Shown: in pieces, positions 1 through 9,560 of the stretch | How positions within the stretch are numbered: the stretch's first letter is position 1 | Layout: the number at the start of each line of letters is the position of its first letter | Source of the DNA: Mesorhizobium sp. 113-3-3 | GTDB taxonomy: Bacteria; Pseudomonadota; Alphaproteobacteria; Rhizobiales; Rhizobiaceae | NCBI RefSeq assembly: GCF_016756495.1 | Contig: NZ_AP023245.1 | Location: 186,001-250,000 of the forward strand | Length of the DNA: 64,000 bases | Direction: 5' to 3' | The notes under the pieces: model-generated | The model's database searches: none | Told to the model about the DNA's origin: nothing | The model's input: the letters and a program-made list of their open reading frames with translations, nothing else | Program-made: the position numbers and the translations under genes

Positions 1-261
1 ACGGCTGCCTTCACGGCAAGACCGACTGGCACACCGAGCGGTTCCGGTCATGAAGGAGCGTTATGATGTCGAGTGCACAGGCGGCGCCGAGCGTTCGATC
101 CATCCGGCTCGGTTGTCGCGAATGTCGGGATAAGGCCGGAGGCATTCGCACTCGTGCGGGTCGGGGTGGCCGTTTCTACACCTGCAACGGGCAACGACCC
201 GTTATCGGGAAACCGGACGCTACCTAGACACTTCTCGGCCAGCCAAGCCAAAACCTTAGAT

Positions 262-708
262 CTCTGGCCTTCATGGCGGACCGGAAGGACTGCGTCCAGC
301 TTACGACCCGACGCCCACCGCGCCTATCTTAACGCGGTCGAGGAGGCCTTTGGCTGCCATCGATTACGCCATGCTGTGAAGCAGTACGGCGAGCCGAAAA
401 GCAACAAGTCGCCGGAACTCCGCTTCAGGCCCGCCGTCTGCACCAGCGCGACCAAGACGCGGATCGAAGGCAATCCCGATCCCGTGCATGTCAGTTCATC
501 ACATATCGAGCGCGCCAACCTCCATGCGCATGGCGAACCGCCGCTTCTCGCGCTCACCAACCCGCTCGAAGAAGTTCGACAACCACGTCCACATGGTCGG
601 GATCTACACCGTTGGTACCACTTCATTAAGATGCACAAGACGCAGCTGAAAATGACCCCGGCTATCGCGGTGGGGCGTCTCCTCAGCCCGAATTTCGTTT
701 GCTTATGA
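262..708 (+). pseudogene. IS1-family-like transposase relic (C-terminal part)
   Basis: Pieces of a DDE transposase of the IS1-like type common in Rhizobiales can be read in more than one frame: DAHRAYLNAVEEAFG, then DYAML and KQYGE in a shifted frame, then a stretch around TRIEGNPDP and HVSSSHIER, then KKFDNHVHMVGIYTV in yet another frame, and finally FIKMHKTQLKMTPA. At least three frameshifts are needed to join them, and the N-terminal half is not recognisable in the first 260 bases, so it cannot make an active protein. I saw no terminal inverted repeats. The family assignment is from recalled motif similarity. Confidence 0.65.
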
Positions 709-993
709 AGAAAGCGGGACACTAGGTTCGGTTTTGGATAAGCTTTGAAGGCGGCGACTCGCGCCCGACGCCAGAAGTTGGCGTTTAGCCCATCACCGGG
801 GCGATTTTGAGGAGCCGCCGCCACTATCCTCCACGACTGGATGCTGGGCTGACAGCGGCCGCAGAGGCAGGGTGGCTTTGCGACGTAGGCGCACCCGTCC
901 GCCTGGGCACATTGACGCGCGACTCTTTCGCTGCAAAGGTATATTAACGACTTGTTAACCAAGCGTCAGTCGTCGCTGGTAATAGGGGGTAAT

Positions 994-1845
994 TTGGAAC
1001 CGTTTCTGGGTGCAAATCTCCTGAATTGGGATGATCGGGCCGAACTCCATTCGACCGACACGACGGGCAGCTACCAGATTGAAAATGTGCTGGCAGGCGG
1101 ATCCAATCTCTATGAGCTGGAAACGGGCGAGGTCGGCGATATCGTCGGCAAGGATATCGTCCATTTGCAATGTCACATCGGGCTCGACACGATCAGCTTG
1201 AAGAATCTTGGTGCTGGCAGCGTGGTCGGTCTGGACTTTTCACCGACCGCGATCGCAGCTGCGCGGGATTTCGCGGCGAAGGCAGGCACTGATGTGCGAT
1301 TTGTGGAAGCGCCACTATTCGAGGCAGTCGAAGCGCTCGGCCGGACCTTTGACATCGCTTACGTTACCTGGGGTTCGGTAAATTGGCTGGACGATGTGTT
1401 CCGCTGGGCGCGGGTCGTTTTCGATCTCCTGAGACCAGGCGGCCGGCTCTACATGGCCGAGGGCCATCCGTTGATGTTTCAGTGTGATCGTAAGGCCGCG
1501 GCGTTGGAGTTTAAGCACGATTGGCGAACGCCTGTAGCTCGACCGCTCGCATGGAACGAGGAACGGACCTATACCGGCGACGACCGCATTTTGAAGCATC
1601 CTCGGTATTATGAGTGGATCCATCCGATCAGCGACGTGGTGAACGCGCTGATTTCAGCGGGGCTGACGCTCGATTTTCTGAATGAGCATGACACGGTTTC
1701 GTGGCAGCACTTTTCATTTGCAGTGAGGGCAGGCAAGGATATGTACGGCCTGCCAAAGAACTCCCCTAAGATCCCAATGGCTTATTCCATTGGCGCGACG
1801 AAGCGCAGCGTCGGCAAAATACCATATCTTGTTGCTCCAAGGTGA
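994..1845 (+). CDS. Class I SAM-dependent methyltransferase
   Basis: Probable cytoplasmic class I methyltransferase of about 283 residues; the substrate is unknown. The SAM-binding motif I is VHLQCHIGLDT, followed by GLDFSPTAI (motif II region), DIAYVTWGSVNWLDD (motif post-II) and LLRPGGRLYMAEGHP (post-motif III). The sequence before it (NLLNWDDRAELH) fits the N-terminus of this small-molecule methyltransferase group. I chose the TTG at 994 because TAGGGGGT lies just upstream at a normal distance. An in-frame TTG at 952 would add 14 residues that do not look conserved. The gene stands alone between IS relics, so its partners are unknown. Confidence 0.75.
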   Translation: MEPFLGANLLNWDDRAELHSTDTTGSYQIENVLAGGSNLYELETGEVGDIVGKDIVHLQCHIGLDTISLKNLGAGSVVGLDFSPTAIAAARDFAAKAGTDVRFVEAPLFEAVEALGRTFDIAYVTWGSVNWLDDVFRWARVVFDLLRPGGRLYMAEGHPLMFQCDRKAAALEFKHDWRTPVARPLAWNEERTYTGDDRILKHPRYYEWIHPISDVVNALISAGLTLDFLNEHDTVSWQHFSFAVRAGKDMYGLPKNSPKIPMAYSIGATKRSVGKIPYLVAPR

Positions 1846-1944
1846 TCGAGGGGCACTGGAGCGGTTTACGGCTTTATGGATGAATGGGGATTCCCGGTTT
1901 TTGAGTTTTGTGATTCATGTGTGGACGCCCCCCGGTGAGCACGT

Positions 1945-2587
1945 AGCGAGGGGCCGAGCTTCAAAAAAACGCTGTTCGCCCTCGAGCAGGCACGCGCTGA
2001 TATCGCCCGGGAGCGTCAGCGATGGCGTTTCTGACTGGCCGGCCTCGACCCGCGGTGTCTGGTCTTCATCGACGAGACCTGGATAAAGACCAACATGGCT
2101 CCCCTGCGAGGCTGGGGCCCGAGGGGCAAGCGGCTGCGCGGCTTGGATCCACACTGCTACTGGCGCACACTGGCTTCCTCGGCGCGCTGCGCTGGGATCG
2201 GGTCGCGGCACCTTGCGTCTTCGACGGACCAATCATGGCCAATGCTTTCGCGCGTATGTCGAGCAGCAGCTCGTCACCGTTCTGAAGCCCGGCGACATCG
2301 TCGTCATGGATAATCTGGGAAGTCATAAGTCGGCGGCCATCAGGCAGATGATCAAGGCTGCCGGCGCTAGGCTTTGGTACCTGCCGCCCTAATCTGCGGA
2401 CCTCAATTCCATCGAGCAGGCCTTCGCCAAGATCAAACACTGGATGCGCCAAGCCCAGAAACGCACCGTCGAGGACACGTGGCGTCACATCGACCACCTC
2501 GTCGAAACCATCGAGGCAGCCGAATGCAAGAACTACTTCGAAAACGCCGGATACGCTTCCGTCGTGAAGCGCTCTAGTAACAGTTGA
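1945..2587 (+). pseudogene. IS630-family transposase relic
   Basis: A decayed IS630-type transposase. Readable pieces include FKKTLFALEQARADIARERQR, then an in-frame stop, LVFIDETWIKTNMAPLRGWG (first catalytic Asp region), then a frameshift, VLKPGDIVVMDNLGSHKS (second Asp), and LWYLPP followed by a nonsense codon where the family has a Tyr (PYSPDLNPIEQ becomes P-stop-SADLNSIEQ). The last part, AFAKIKHWMRQAQKRT to the terminal GYASVVKR, is intact. The N-terminal helix-turn-helix half is missing. Stops and frameshifts rule out activity. Confidence 0.85.
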
Positions 2588-2800
2588 ATCGGCTCTTTCG
2601 CACTTGGTCAATGCCATGACAAAAGTGCGGCGCCTCGGTTCTCAACCGGGACTCTGCCGGCGCCGGCCCGGCCAGCTCTGGCGAGTGGGCGTTCCAGAAG
2701 CGCCGCACCCCTCCGACGGTTACCCCCGCCGGCGAGTTGACCGGAAATGGCAGGGCTCCTTGAAACCGGTTGCTGCTCTTGCGTTGAGTGCCGACGGCGG

Positions 2801-2836
2801 CACCGTCCATCCTGGCTTGTTCCCGCATGGACGGTG
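2801..2836. repeat. Inverted repeat upstream of the GGDEF-EAL gene
   Basis: A perfect 10-bp inverted repeat (CACCGTCCAT / ATGGACGGTG) separated by 16 bases lies about 130 bp before the next gene, inside a gene-free stretch running from 2588 to 2963. No poly-T follows, so it is not a simple terminator. It could be an operator, a hairpin in the 5' leader, or a remnant of the neighbouring IS. I see no coding sequence in the surrounding 376 bases. Confidence 0.4.
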
Positions 2837-2963
2837 GTGTCGACACACGTCGGGAAATACAAAGTTTTCACGACTGAGGAGGTTCAATATTAATTAATGG
2901 AAGCTAATGTTCTGTCGGCGGGTCGATCCGAGAACCTGATTAACAAAGGGGAGTTCCACCCTA

Positions 2964-5618
2964 TTGGCTCTTTTCGGCGGTAGGTTCAGCGGCATAAAGG
3001 AAGCTGTTTTTTCGTCGGCAAATATTCCGGCCGCAGTGGCGATTTTGGTTATTGCCATTAGCGCGGCTTATGCGGACCATCAGAACAAGATCGTTTCGGA
3101 CCAGGCCGCTCGTGCGGATGTCCTGGCCAAGGTCAATCTGATCCGCGCCAAGCTAGAGGGGAACATCAACGGGAACCTCCAACTCGTGCATGGGCTTGTC
3201 GCGACGGTCGTGACTGAACCCTACATGGGACAGCAGCGTTTCGCTTCGCTCGCGAGCAACCTGTTTGGCGGTGACTTGCAACTGAACAATATTGCTGGCG
3301 CGCCCGATCTGGTCGTTTCCTTGATGTACCCCCTGAAGGGCAACGAGAAAGCGATAGGCCTCGATTACCGAACGGACGATCGGCAGCGTAACGCCGCGCT
3401 GCGGGCGCGAGACGAGCGCAAGTTGATCCTTGCCGGTCCGGTCGACCTGAAGCAGGGCGGCCAAGGCTTCATCGGCCGCTTTCCGGTTTTTGTGCCGAGC
3501 GCGGGCAACACTGAAAGATTCTGGGGCATCATTTCCGCCGTTGTCGACGTGCAGCGTCTTTACAAGGCGAGCGGCCTGCTTGACGATGATCTGGGGATTG
3601 ACGTCGCGCTCATCGGTAAAGACGCCCTCGGCCCAAGCGGAGATCAATTCTTCGGTGATGTGGGCGTCCGCAAAAACAATCCAGTGACGGCCGAAGTTCT
3701 GCTCCCGTCAGGATCGTGGCAGATCGCAGCAATCCCCAAAAACGGCTGGGCTTCAACTCCCAGCAACGCGTGGTTGTTGCGCGCAATCATGGCCGCGGCC
3801 GGGGCGCTGATTGTGATCCCATGCTTGGTCACAGGTCGTCTGATTGGCGAGAGACAGCGTAATTATGCGGAACTGCGTCGATTGTCGAGACGACTAGAAC
3901 TCGCTTTGGAGGCATCTGCCATTGGCGTTTGGGAACACGATCTCGCGACCAATGACCTGTCGTGGGACGATCGGGTCAATGAAATATATGGCAGACCCAG
4001 CGATGGAGGGCGTCGAGGCTACTCGGATTGGGCAGGCGCAATTCACCCCCTGGACTTGGCCGCCGCCCACGCAGATTTCGACCATGCCGTGGCCAGCCGC
4101 GGAACATATTCGTCGGAATACCGAATTGTTCGTCCGGATGGCGAGATTCGTCATGTCCGATCTAAGGCGACCATATACCAAGCCCCAAATGAGACGCCCA
4201 AAATGATTGGTGCGGAATGGGATGTCACAGCCGATGTCCTGCTAAACAGCGATCTGGTTCGCTCGAAACAACTGTCGGAGTCGAGAAATGTCGAACTCGA
4301 GGCGGCCAAGGCCCGCATCGAGCATATCGCGCTTCATGATTCACTGACCGGTTTGCCCAACCGTCGTTACCTCGACCAGGTATTGGAACAGTACGCAGCC
4401 AACTGCAGGCGCGACGGCGGTCAAGCGGCCTTGCTTCACATCGACCTGGATCGGTTCAAGCACATCAACGACACGCTCGGCCACGCTGCGGGCGACGCGA
4501 TGTTGGTTCACGCATCCACCGTCCTTCGATCCAAGGTCGAGGATGGAGGATTCGTCGCTCGGATCGGAGGAGACGAATTCGTCATCCTTTGCCCGGTGCA
4601 TGACGATATCAAGCGACTGGCACTGCTGGCCGACCGCCTCATCAGCCAGATGAGCGAGCCCGTCTACTACCAAGGCCACCGATGCCGGTTTGGTGTTAGC
4701 GTGGGAATTGCGGTCGACAACGGAAAAGACGTCGAAGCTAAGCACCTCCTGGTGAACGCCGACATCGCGCTTTACCGAGCTAAGAACCGTGGGCGCAATC
4801 GGCACGAATTCTTCACTGAAGCGATGCAAAGCGAAATCGTCGACACAAAGCGGATGGCCGACGAAATTCTTGGCGGGCTTGAGCGCAATGAGTTCATAGC
4901 CTTCTACCAACCCCAATTCGGTGCAAAAACTCTCGAAATTGTCGGAGTCGAGGCGCTTGCGCGCTGGAGGCACCCAAGGAAGGGCATCTTAGCACCGGAT
5001 GTCTTTTTAAGGATTGCAGAAGAACTAAACGTCGTTTCGATGATCGATCGAACCATATTGGACCAAGCGCTTTCAGATTTTGAAGACTGGTCTGCCGCGA
5101 ATCTTCATATACCGCGTGTATCAGTCAACGTTTCGGCACGGCGGCTCCAAGATGGAGAACTCATAAAGAGCTTGCGAGATCTGAATATCAAGAAGGGAAC
5201 AGTTTCATTCGAGCTTGTTGAGTCCATTTTCCTTGACGAAAACGACGATTTGGTGACTTGGAATGTTGATCAGATCAAGCAACTGGGCATTGATATAGAG
5301 ATAGATGATTTTGGTACGGGCTACGCCTCCATAGTCAGCCTGATCAAGATACAGCCGCGCCGGCTGAAGATTGACCGGCAGCTGGTCATCCCGATTGTCG
5401 AATCTCCGCAACGAAGGCAGATTGTCTCGTCGATCATCGAGATCGGCAAGACCCTGGGTATCAAAGTCATAGCGGAAGGCGTCGAGACGATGGAGCACGC
5501 ACGCATACTGAAGGAGCTGGGCTGCGATATACTGCAGGGCTATGCCTTCGGGCAGGCGTTGGATTCCGACGGCCTGAAGGCCTTGGTTCGCTCTCAGCGC
5601 CTGCGCGCCGCCAGCTAG
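2964..5618 (+). CDS. Membrane CHASE-PAS-GGDEF-EAL protein (c-di-GMP metabolism)
   Basis: An 884-residue inner-membrane protein that probably makes and/or degrades cyclic di-GMP in response to an external signal. Order: short cytoplasmic N-terminus, TM helix near residues 19-37, periplasmic CHASE-like sensor to about 260, second TM near 266-290, PAS/PAC near 307-425, GGDEF domain near 451-615 with an intact GGDEF (IGGDEFVIL, near 535), and an EAL domain to the end. The EAL domain keeps the catalytic set: EAL in VEALARW, VNVS, FELVES, IDDFGTGYAS, LKIDR, AEGVET and QGYAFG. Both catalytic sites look intact. The inhibitory RxxD site normally five residues before GGDEF is absent. The TTG start at 2964 follows AAGGGGAG by about 10 bases. 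Confidence 0.9.
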   Translation: MALFGGRFSGIKEAVFSSANIPAAVAILVIAISAAYADHQNKIVSDQAARADVLAKVNLIRAKLEGNINGNLQLVHGLVATVVTEPYMGQQRFASLASNLFGGDLQLNNIAGAPDLVVSLMYPLKGNEKAIGLDYRTDDRQRNAALRARDERKLILAGPVDLKQGGQGFIGRFPVFVPSAGNTERFWGIISAVVDVQRLYKASGLLDDDLGIDVALIGKDALGPSGDQFFGDVGVRKNNPVTAEVLLPSGSWQIAAIPKNGWASTPSNAWLLRAIMAAAGALIVIPCLVTGRLIGERQRNYAELRRLSRRLELALEASAIGVWEHDLATNDLSWDDRVNEIYGRPSDGGRRGYSDWAGAIHPLDLAAAHADFDHAVASRGTYSSEYRIVRPDGEIRHVRSKATIYQAPNETPKMIGAEWDVTADVLLNSDLVRSKQLSESRNVELEAAKARIEHIALHDSLTGLPNRRYLDQVLEQYAANCRRDGGQAALLHIDLDRFKHINDTLGHAAGDAMLVHASTVLRSKVEDGGFVARIGGDEFVILCPVHDDIKRLALLADRLISQMSEPVYYQGHRCRFGVSVGIAVDNGKDVEAKHLLVNADIALYRAKNRGRNRHEFFTEAMQSEIVDTKRMADEILGGLERNEFIAFYQPQFGAKTLEIVGVEALARWRHPRKGILAPDVFLRIAEELNVVSMIDRTILDQALSDFEDWSAANLHIPRVSVNVSARRLQDGELIKSLRDLNIKKGTVSFELVESIFLDENDDLVTWNVDQIKQLGIDIEIDDFGTGYASIVSLIKIQPRRLKIDRQLVIPIVESPQRRQIVSSIIEIGKTLGIKVIAEGVETMEHARILKELGCDILQGYAFGQALDSDGLKALVRSQRLRAAS

Positions 5619-5818
5619 AGCGGTTCTCCCGGGGCCTCAACAGCGAATGTTCGCGCTTGTGTATCCTCGATCTTGCGACGAAACCAATTTGGAACCAATC
5701 TTGACGCGCGGCGTTTTCGGGGGCGTTGCTTGGGGGAATCGCGACTTGCGGGTTTGGCGCTGCCCTTCAGCATGTGGGACAGGGGTTCTCGCTCGCCAGT
5801 TGAAGCGTTCCAAAGATG

Positions 5819-6480
5819 TCGAACGTCGAAGACTTTCCCATACAGCGTCAACTTACAGAACTTGATGCACTTGTCGCCGCGGCTCCGACGGCGCTGGAAG
5901 CCCCATCCCTGGCGCTGTATACCTTTGCGACCAAGATGGCTGGCTGATCCGCTACAACTCGGAGGCAGCTGTTCTGTGGGGACGCACTCCGAACGGACGG
6001 ACGAAAAGAGCGCTTCTGCGGATCGCACCGGGTATTCTTGCCTGACGGCACACCGCTTCCAGCGCAGGACTGCCCGATGGCGGATGCGGTACGCATGGGG
6101 ACGACCACCCGCAATGGCGAAGTGATAATGGAGCGCGCCCGGACGGCACGCGTTTCACTGCTTTGGTCAATATCCGCGCCTTGAGGGATCACCAAGGCAA
6201 CATCCAGGGCGCGAACAATTGCTTCCGGGACATCTCGGCGCACAAGGCAATGCAGGAAGAGGTTCAGCGCAGAACCAGCGACGTTGAGGATTTTTTCGAG
6301 AACAGTGCTGTCGGCCTTCATATAGTGAGTGGCGAAGGCATTGCGCGCGAACCAGGCCCGCGGTTTCGGCACTCGGCTGATGGAAAGGTGTATCGAGCGG
6401 GATTTGAGCGGCGAGATCGACCTCGTCTTCGATCCACAAGAATTGCACTGCCGGATTGTTGTTCCGCTGGGGACCGCCGG
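5819..6480 (+). pseudogene. PAS histidine kinase relic with internal deletion (HWE type)
   Basis: Frames joined by frameshifts give a PAS domain (DGWLIRYNSEAAVLWGR, then FLPDGTPLPAQDCPMADAV, LVNIRALRDHQGNIQGANN, CFRDISAHKAMQEEV) and the start of a second PAS (FFENSAVGLHIVSGEGI). The text then jumps directly to a kinase C-terminus (RGFGTRLMERCIERDLSGEI, LVFDPQELHCRIVVPLG) and a stop. The phospho-acceptor region and most of the ATPase domain are therefore deleted near 6345. It sits directly before a receiver gene, the usual layout for HWE kinases, so this was once a kinase/receiver pair. Confidence 0.75.
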
Positions 6481-6483
6481 GGA

Positions 6484-6879
6484 ATGACTGATCTTGCTGG
6501 GCTACGTGTGCTTGTGGTCGAAGACGAGGGCAGCGTAGCGTTGCTCATCGAGGGCATGCTTGAGGATTTGGGATGTGAGGTCGCAGGCGCGGTCGCGACC
6601 TTGGCAAAGGCGTTGAATGCCGCCCGAACCGAGACATTGGATTTCGCGGTGCTCGATGTCAATTTGGCTGGAGAGCTTGTCTTTCCTGTAGCAGAGATTT
6701 TGAAGGGACGGCAGTTGCCCTTCATTTTCAGCACGGGATATGGGCGTGTTGGCGTCCCTAAGACCTTCAAGGATTGCCAAGTTCTGAACAAACCATACAC
6801 CATTGACGTTCTGACTGAGGCGGAAAGCTCTGCCGAGCGCTCACCGCGTCAAGACGGTACTGGTCGAACTTGCCTATAA
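6484..6879 (+). CDS. Single-domain response regulator, C-terminus altered
   Basis: A CheY-like receiver. It has the acidic pair in VLVVEDEG, the phospho-acceptor Asp in FAVLDVNLAGE, the conserved Thr/Ser position in IFSTGYG and the Lys in VLNKPY. No output domain follows. It resembles stand-alone receivers paired with HWE kinases, such as the intact copy at 8738. The ATG at 6484 starts right after the kinase relic. After the KPY motif the normal alpha-5 helix is lost, and the last 25 or so residues are an unrelated frame caused by a deletion that joins this gene to a second receiver fragment. It is translatable but possibly non-functional. Confidence 0.6.
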   Translation: MTDLAGLRVLVVEDEGSVALLIEGMLEDLGCEVAGAVATLAKALNAARTETLDFAVLDVNLAGELVFPVAEILKGRQLPFIFSTGYGRVGVPKTFKDCQVLNKPYTIDVLTEAESSAERSPRQDGTGRTCL

Positions 6880-7202
6880 CGTCCTGGAAGCGGAACACCC
6901 TGATGCTGCGCTGAGCATCCTGTGAACATCGGACGGGATAGACCTGCTGTTCACTGATGTCGTGCTGCCGGGAAAAAGCGGGCGGGAGTTGGCGGAGCTT
7001 GCCAAACAAATGAGACCCGGGTTGAGGGTGCTGTTCACGACAGGATATTCACGAAACCCCCGATGCCGGCGTACAACTCATCAGCAAGCCGTTCACGTTT
7101 GAAGGGTTGGCTACTCGCGTCCGGGATATGCTGGACGCTATACCAAGCGTTGCTGAAGACCTCACCGGCAGCGAGCTGTCAGCCGATAAATGTTTGCCCT
7201 GA
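6852..7202 (+). pseudogene. Receiver-domain relic (from a hybrid kinase)
   Basis: After a frameshift the sequence reads as the rest of a different receiver: VLVELAYNVLEAEHPDAALS, a stop, then DGIDLLFTDVVLPGKSGREL (phospho-acceptor Asp), RPGLRVLFTTGYS, a frameshift, and DAGVQLISKPFTFEGLATRV to the end. The first strand with its acidic pair has been deleted. The form GIDLLFTDVVLPG is typical of receivers at the C-terminus of hybrid histidine kinases. Stops and a frameshift make it non-functional. Confidence 0.65.
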
Positions 7203-7274
7203 TGTCATGCATGCTTGGAGGAATGTGACTGCCGCTCTTCTATCCCATCTTAGGGAGGTGAATTTGGAGATCGA

Positions 7275-8705
7275 GTGGAGCTTGCCGCGATGTTCCATCA
7301 AGAAGGTCATTTAGGCCAGCACATCGGGCTCGGCGTCATCCCGGAATCCAAACGGATGAAGGATCGAATCCTGGAGAGCGAACGCCACATGCGAGAATTG
7401 CTCGAGGCGCTGCCGGCCGCAGTCTACACCACCGACGCCGAGGGACGTATTGCGTTCTTCAACAAGGCCGCGGTCGATTTGGCGGGGCGCACGCCACGAC
7501 CAGGAGACAAATGGTGTGTTACCTGGCGACTGTTCAATCCGGACGGGACGCCGCTGCCCCATGACCAATGTCCCATGGCAATCGCGCTTAGGGAGAACCG
7601 GCCGGTTCGGGGTGTAGAAGCGGTCGCGGAAAGGCCCGACGGCACACGTGTCCCGTTCATCCCCTATCCGACGCCCTTACACGATACCGATGGCAGGTTA
7701 GTGGGTGCAATCAACATGCTGGTTGATGTCACGGAACAAAAAAAGGCGGAAGAGTATGCAGGGCGTCTCGCTGCAATCGTAGAGTTTTCCGAGGACGCGA
7801 TCGTTAGCAAGGACACGAATGGCGCCATTCAAACCTGGAACAAGGGTGCGGAAAGCCTGTTCGGATTTAGCGCAGCTGAGGTCATAGGCAGGCCGATCAA
7901 CATTCTGATTCCGCCGGATCGCCAGGACGAAGAGCCGGCGATCCTTGATCGTATCCGCTGCGGCGATCGTGTTGCTCCCTATGAGACCGTGCGCATGCGC
8001 AAGGACGGAACGCTCGTTGATGTGTCGTTGACAGTTTCACCTCTGAAGGACGGGCGCGGCAACGTGGTCGGCGCATCCAAGATCGCGCGAGATATCACCC
8101 AGAAGCGTCGTCATGAAGAGCGCCGGCAGTTGCTGGTTAACGAGCTGAACCATCGGGTAAAGAATACTCTCGCGACGGTTCAGTCGCTGGCCGCACAAAG
8201 CTTTCGCGGGGAGGGGCCCAGCCCCGCCTTCCGTCAGTTTGAAAGCAGGCTCATCGCGTTGTCGCGCGCCCACGACGTGCTCACACGCGAGGATTGGGAA
8301 GGCATTCAACTCGACGAACTGATTGCTCAGACGATCGCGCCCCTGTGCGTCCGTCTCGATGTGCGGGTCGCCATGTCAGGACCTGCACTACGCCTCAGGC
8401 CAAAACTCGCTCTCTCACTGTCGATGGCCTTTCATGAACTTTGCACCAATGCGGCCAAATACGGTGCTTTGGCCAACGAGGAGCGACGCATCGAGATCCG
8501 ATGGGACGTTCTTGGATCAGATCCCGAGCAACAGCTTGCATTGCATTGGGAAGAGAGCGGCGGACCAGAGATCCGATCGCCGAGTCATAAAGGTTTTGGC
8601 AGCCGTCTTCTCGAGCGTGCATTGGGTAGCGAATTCAATGCAGAGGTAACGCTCTCGTTCCGCCCTCCCGGGGTCGTCTGCGACATCTGCTTGCCGATGG
8701 CATAG
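7275..8705 (+). CDS. PAS-PAS HWE-family sensor histidine kinase
   Basis: A 476-residue soluble sensor kinase. It has two PAS domains (about residues 35-160, including WRLFNPDGTPLPHDQCPMAI, and about 165-285, with the PAC end GASKIARDIT), then the HWE kinase core. The phospho-acceptor His lies in LLVNELNHRVKN (near 293), the N-box is FHELCTNAAKYGAL, and the family name-giving motif is seen literally as LHWEESGGPEI. No transmembrane segment is visible, so it senses an internal signal. The start is uncertain: GTG 7275 is used, but ATG 7290 is also possible, and the strong AGGGAGGTG at 7252 fits a small overlapping ORF better. It is followed at once by a stand-alone receiver gene, its likely phosphorylation partner. 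Confidence 0.88.
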   Translation: MELAAMFHQEGHLGQHIGLGVIPESKRMKDRILESERHMRELLEALPAAVYTTDAEGRIAFFNKAAVDLAGRTPRPGDKWCVTWRLFNPDGTPLPHDQCPMAIALRENRPVRGVEAVAERPDGTRVPFIPYPTPLHDTDGRLVGAINMLVDVTEQKKAEEYAGRLAAIVEFSEDAIVSKDTNGAIQTWNKGAESLFGFSAAEVIGRPINILIPPDRQDEEPAILDRIRCGDRVAPYETVRMRKDGTLVDVSLTVSPLKDGRGNVVGASKIARDITQKRRHEERRQLLVNELNHRVKNTLATVQSLAAQSFRGEGPSPAFRQFESRLIALSRAHDVLTREDWEGIQLDELIAQTIAPLCVRLDVRVAMSGPALRLRPKLALSLSMAFHELCTNAAKYGALANEERRIEIRWDVLGSDPEQQLALHWEESGGPEIRSPSHKGFGSRLLERALGSEFNAEVTLSFRPPGVVCDICLPMA

Positions 8706-8737
8706 TTTTCTTACCGCTTGCAATGAGGATTGAATTC

Positions 8738-9127
8738 ATGGGCCATTTAGCCACGAAACTTCGCGTTCTTGTGATTGAAGATGAGCCGATGGTTGCTTTT
8801 CTGGTCGAAGACATGTTGACAGAAATGGGCCATGAAGTCGCTGCTGTGGCGTCGCGCATGCAGCAGGGTCTCGACCTTGCCCGAATGGGTGCATTTGATC
8901 TTGCTATTGTCGATGTCAACCTGGACGGTCAGCCGAGTTATCCCATCGCTGACGCCCTCAAGGAGCGCGGCATATGTTTCATTTTCGCGACCGGCTACGG
9001 TTCACAAGGACTTGATCCCGCCTACGTTGGCAGTCCTGTTCTCGCCAAGCCGTTCGCGATTTCTGATCTTCAGAATTTGTTGCTGGAACTCCCGGTGAAT
9101 CAGCCAAGATATGAATCGCCAAATTGA
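8738..9127 (+). CDS. Single-domain response regulator
   Basis: A CheY-like receiver of about 129 residues with no output domain. It has the acidic pair in VLVIEDEPMVA, the phospho-acceptor Asp in LAIVDVNLDGQ, the Thr in FIFATGYGS and the Lys in VLAKPFAISDL. I prefer ATG 8738 over 8723 because AGGA stands 8 bases before it. It follows the HWE kinase by 32 bases and is almost certainly its partner. Such receivers commonly act as phosphate sinks or relays in the alphaproteobacterial general stress pathway. That role is an inference here. Confidence 0.88.
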   Translation: MGHLATKLRVLVIEDEPMVAFLVEDMLTEMGHEVAAVASRMQQGLDLARMGAFDLAIVDVNLDGQPSYPIADALKERGICFIFATGYGSQGLDPAYVGSPVLAKPFAISDLQNLLLELPVNQPRYESPN

Positions 9128-9377
9128 CGATCGTAGCGATGCTCGGAGGGTGTATTTTGGTACCGATACCGTCCATGGCCACCCCCGTCCTATGAGTATT
9201 CATCGTCGCCGGCTGGCCTTTTTGGACGTCGGCGCGCTTGGCGAGTTCAGAAAACGCGCGCTGTTGGAAGCTACGATCATGGACCAGAGCCATGAGGACG
9301 GAAGCATTTCGGCCTCCGAGTTTGACATCGCGCGCGAGGCTTTACGAAGGTCGATAGTCGAGACGAAAATTGACTGA
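9111..9377 (+). CDS. Small hypothetical protein, doubtful
   Basis: An 88-residue reading frame overlapping the end of the receiver gene by 17 bases. I recognise no family. The C-terminal half (DQSHEDGSISASEFDIAREA, ending SIVETKID) is hydrophilic and could be a real short helical protein starting at an internal Met. The N-terminal half is Arg-rich and looks like chance coding. Codon usage does not settle it. Confidence 0.3.
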   Translation: MNRQIDDRSDARRVYFGTDTVHGHPRPMSIHRRRLAFLDVGALGEFRKRALLEATIMDQSHEDGSISASEFDIAREALRRSIVETKID

Positions 9378-9421
9378 AGAGCATTGGACCGGTGGCGCCA
9401 AGAGCATTGGGCCGCCGGCGG
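9376..9421 (+). repeat. 23-bp tandem repeat, two copies plus a stub
   Basis: Two adjacent 23-base units begin AAGAGCATTGG and end GGCGCC or GGCGGC, differing at a few positions, followed by a third partial AAGAGCC. They lie between the receiver gene and the EcfG promoter of the next gene. Function unknown. Confidence 0.6.
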
Positions 9422-9560
9422 CAAGAGCCATACCTGACCACCAAACAATCCATGGTTGGCCGGGTCATAGGGCGCTAGACCCCTACCTTTCGCTTGATCT
9501 GCGAAATTGTTGCCCCGTCGGACCTTAGTCCAACTCCTACTAAGACCTTAGCCTCACCGT

